Source: Clostridium sp. N3C
GTDB lineage: Bacteria; Bacillota; Clostridia; Clostridiales; Clostridiaceae
Length of the DNA stretch: 33,128 nt
Direction: 5' to 3'
Assembly (NCBI RefSeq): GCF_900095445.1
Contig: NZ_FMJL01000044.1
Span: 1-33,128, forward strand
Below the pieces are notes generated by a model. That model saw nothing but the letters and a program-made list of their open reading frames with translations. It was not told where the DNA came from and did not search any database. Numbering within the stretch: position 1 is the stretch's first letter; the number at the start of each line of letters is the position of its first letter. Shown in pieces: positions 32,033-33,128 of the stretch. A program made the position numbers and the translations under genes.

Positions 32033-32445
32033 TTACCTAGTGTAGAAACTTCCGTCCTTGTATCCATAATGCTGATCCCAACTTCCAAAATAGGAATCTT
32101 TTATCCTATGATCTGACCATACATTTTTTGCAGAATTATATAATGAAACTGTTACATTTCCTGTATTTTTTTAGTGGAAGAACTTGCCCACCATTCACCT
32201 TGCCCGTCTAGGTATACATATAACTCATCCATTGCATGATTTGCATATGTTCCAGCACTAAAAGTATTACCTGATTTAGTTAATGCTGCTGAACAATAAA
32301 CTCCTTTTAATGTTGTACCGCCTCCATAGGCATAAGCACCTTGTGTCAAAGTACCTAATAGTGCTGTAGTGAATAGTAACGAAGCTATTATCTTTTTTTT
32401 TCTTCTTATCAACTCTCCTTTATAACTAGTTATTTGAGAATGCAT
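32033..32445 (-). pseudogene. Small secreted protein of the cassette, frameshifted at an A7 run
   Basis: The first frame encodes a positively charged start (IRRKKK), a hydrophobic stretch (IIASLLFTTALLGTL) and a signal-peptidase site after AYA, then a mature part beginning YGGGTTLKGVYCSAAL. It stops early at 32152. The next frame carries straight on (TGNVTVSLYNSAKNVWSDH, RIKDSYFGSWDQHYGY, KDGSFYTR) to a stop at 32033. One extra A in the A7 run (32172-32166) joins them into a mature protein of about 95-100 aa, rich in Gly, Tyr, Trp and Ser/Thr, with one Cys. This looks like a beta-rich exported peptide such as a non-lantibiotic bacteriocin, but no family is recognised. The start is unclear: the ATG at 32445 has no good site, while AAAGGAG (32421-32415) stands 2 nt before a TTG and 5 nt before an ATA. 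Confidence 0.72.
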
Positions 32446-32906
32446 TCTCTGTAATTTATATTCTTTTTCAATTTCTATTTTGCTCCTAATTCTAGGATAC
32501 TTTTGAACGACATATTTTTGATAAAAACACTATGATTCTGGATATTTTAACAAGGTTATCCGACAAACCTTTATTCCATGACATTTTCATTTATTCTCAA
32601 TTTAATACCATATTATTCTATATATGGTGGGTGCTGAAGTTAATATTATTAATTTCACATGTTATTAAGTAGAATTTAATTTTCTTCATTGCTTTTGAAA
32701 ATAATCGATAATATTTAGATATATAAATGTAAATATTTCAACTGTAACTATATTCTTGACGCATGGTTATTGGAACATATCAAGGAGATTTTTAACAATG
32801 ATATAGTAAAAAGAATAATGTAAATATGAGCTTAATAAAGAAAAGATAACAGGAGTGTAATATGATATGTATGGATAATTAGATATCAAGATTGCGAGAT
32901 TATATA
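32446..32906. other. 460-bp AT-rich gap with possible gene remnants
   Basis: No complete gene. On the plus strand a start-less frame, about 32720-32821, reads LDAWLLEHIKEIFNN and then DIVKRIM before a stop. It is protein-like and could be a decayed fragment. AGGAGTGTAAT at about 32851 precedes an ATG that gives only six codons. No convincing promoter for the minus-strand cassette was found, although it should lie here. Confidence 0.4.
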
Positions 32907-32975
32907 TAAAGGGTTTCTAGACCATACTCTTATCTCTAGAAGATTTTATAAGATAAGGTCTAGGAACCCTTTTTA
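32907..32975. terminator. Long hairpin terminator downstream of feoB
   Basis: AAAGGGTTTCTAGAC (32908-32922) pairs with GTCTAGGAACCCTTT (32958-32972) with one mismatch, and an inner CTTATCT/AGATAAG stem extends it. T-runs follow on the plus side. It sits just past the feoB stop on the minus strand and would close that transcript. Confidence 0.8.
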
Positions 32976-32993
32976 ATCATTTATAAAAGTTAT

Positions 32994-33128
32994 CTAAATC
33001 ATCATAGCAACAAGACGTACAATCAATGCAGCACACCAAGCAATGAAACACTGCCAAAGAACTACGCCGAAGGCCCACTTTCTACCAAGTTCTCTTCTAA
33101 TTGAAGCAATGGCTGCCACACAAGGTGG
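32994..33128 (-). CDS. feoB: Ferrous iron transport protein B, C-terminal end (partial)
   Basis: The minus strand is open from the right edge for 44 codons to a TAG at 32996-32994. It begins PPCVAAIASIRRELGRKWAF and continues GVVLWQCFIAWCAALIVRL. This matches the end of FeoB: the PCVA-x-(I/V)-A-x-I-(K/R)-RE(L/T)G segment after the second Gate domain, followed by the last membrane helix. FeoB is a GTP-dependent Fe(II) importer of the cytoplasmic membrane; its GTPase domain lies outside the window. It ends very soon after the final helix, without the Cys-rich tail seen in some homologues. Confidence 0.85.
   Translation of the reverse strand, partial: PPCVAAIASIRRELGRKWAFGVVLWQCFIAWCAALIVRLVAMMI

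Noticed and set aside
32033..32445. Lactococcin 972 family bacteriocin
   Set aside because: Size, signal peptide and beta-rich look are similar, but the expected N-terminal Trp/Gly pattern and SNYxH-like block are not seen, and the transporter type differs.
32720..32821. Small gene on the plus strand (LDAWLLEHIKEIF...)
   Set aside because: The frame has no start codon and is bounded by stops; at most a decayed fragment.
1..33128. CRISPR arrays, tRNA/rRNA genes, insertion sequences, prophage or attachment sites
   Set aside because: No regularly spaced repeats, cloverleaf-like sequences, transposase or integrase genes, or long terminal inverted repeats were found.

Overview
The window is AT-rich DNA with tight operons, AAGGAGG-type ribosome binding sites and several TTG/GTG starts. 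It looks like a low-GC member of the Bacillota, most likely class Clostridia. This is inferred from gene content and codon style; there is no rRNA in the window.

Layout, left to right. (1) 1-4317: the 3' part of an MFS exporter, a small CDP-alcohol phosphatidyltransferase, an unrecognised membrane protein with Asp-box repeats and an MNT-type nucleotidyltransferase. (2) 4440-9238: a response regulator/histidine kinase pair divergent from a three-gene ABC exporter of the lantibiotic-immunity (LanFEG/CprABC) type. Four AAGGT repeats at exact 11-bp spacing lie between them, a likely response-regulator site. (3) 9456-12198: a nitroreductase-like protein and a GntR(YtrA)-ATPase-permease operon with a dyad over its promoter. 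(4) 12298-15184: an FtsH-like AAA ATPase without a protease domain, a GT8 glycosyltransferase and a DUF1275-like membrane protein. (5) 15416-17322: a frameshifted sensor diguanylate cyclase. (6) 17726-20634: a GNAT acetyltransferase, then a regulator with two MerR domains in one chain and its ABC exporter, whose ATPase has a mutated Walker A glycine. Two related dyads precede these two operons. (7) 20673-23473: an MFS exporter divergent from an XRE-TPR regulator, with matching palindromes at both promoters. (8) 23636-27840: a small alarmone synthetase, then a preQ1-I riboswitch and the complete GTP-to-preQ1 operon queD-queE-folE-queC-queF. (9) 27875-32445, minus strand: an unrecognised cassette encoding a small secreted protein, a membrane-anchored accessory protein, two MacB/FtsX-type permeases and a MacB/LolD-type ATPase. 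Four of its five genes carry exactly one disabling lesion. (10) 32994-33128: the 3' end of feoB.

The most interesting part is the cassette in (9). It looks like an exporter and secreted-peptide system, possibly a bacteriocin or toxin, and I cannot assign it to a named family. Its lesions are two one-base-short homopolymers and two in-frame UGA codons. Either it is a recently dying locus, or the homopolymer lesions are sequencing errors or slippage sites and the cassette is more intact than it looks. Homopolymer lesions of the same kind occur in the diguanylate cyclase and perhaps in a tiny reading frame before it, so read accuracy should be checked first.

Much of the window concerns defence against, or export of, small toxic molecules: two MFS pumps and four ABC systems, most with a dedicated adjacent regulator.
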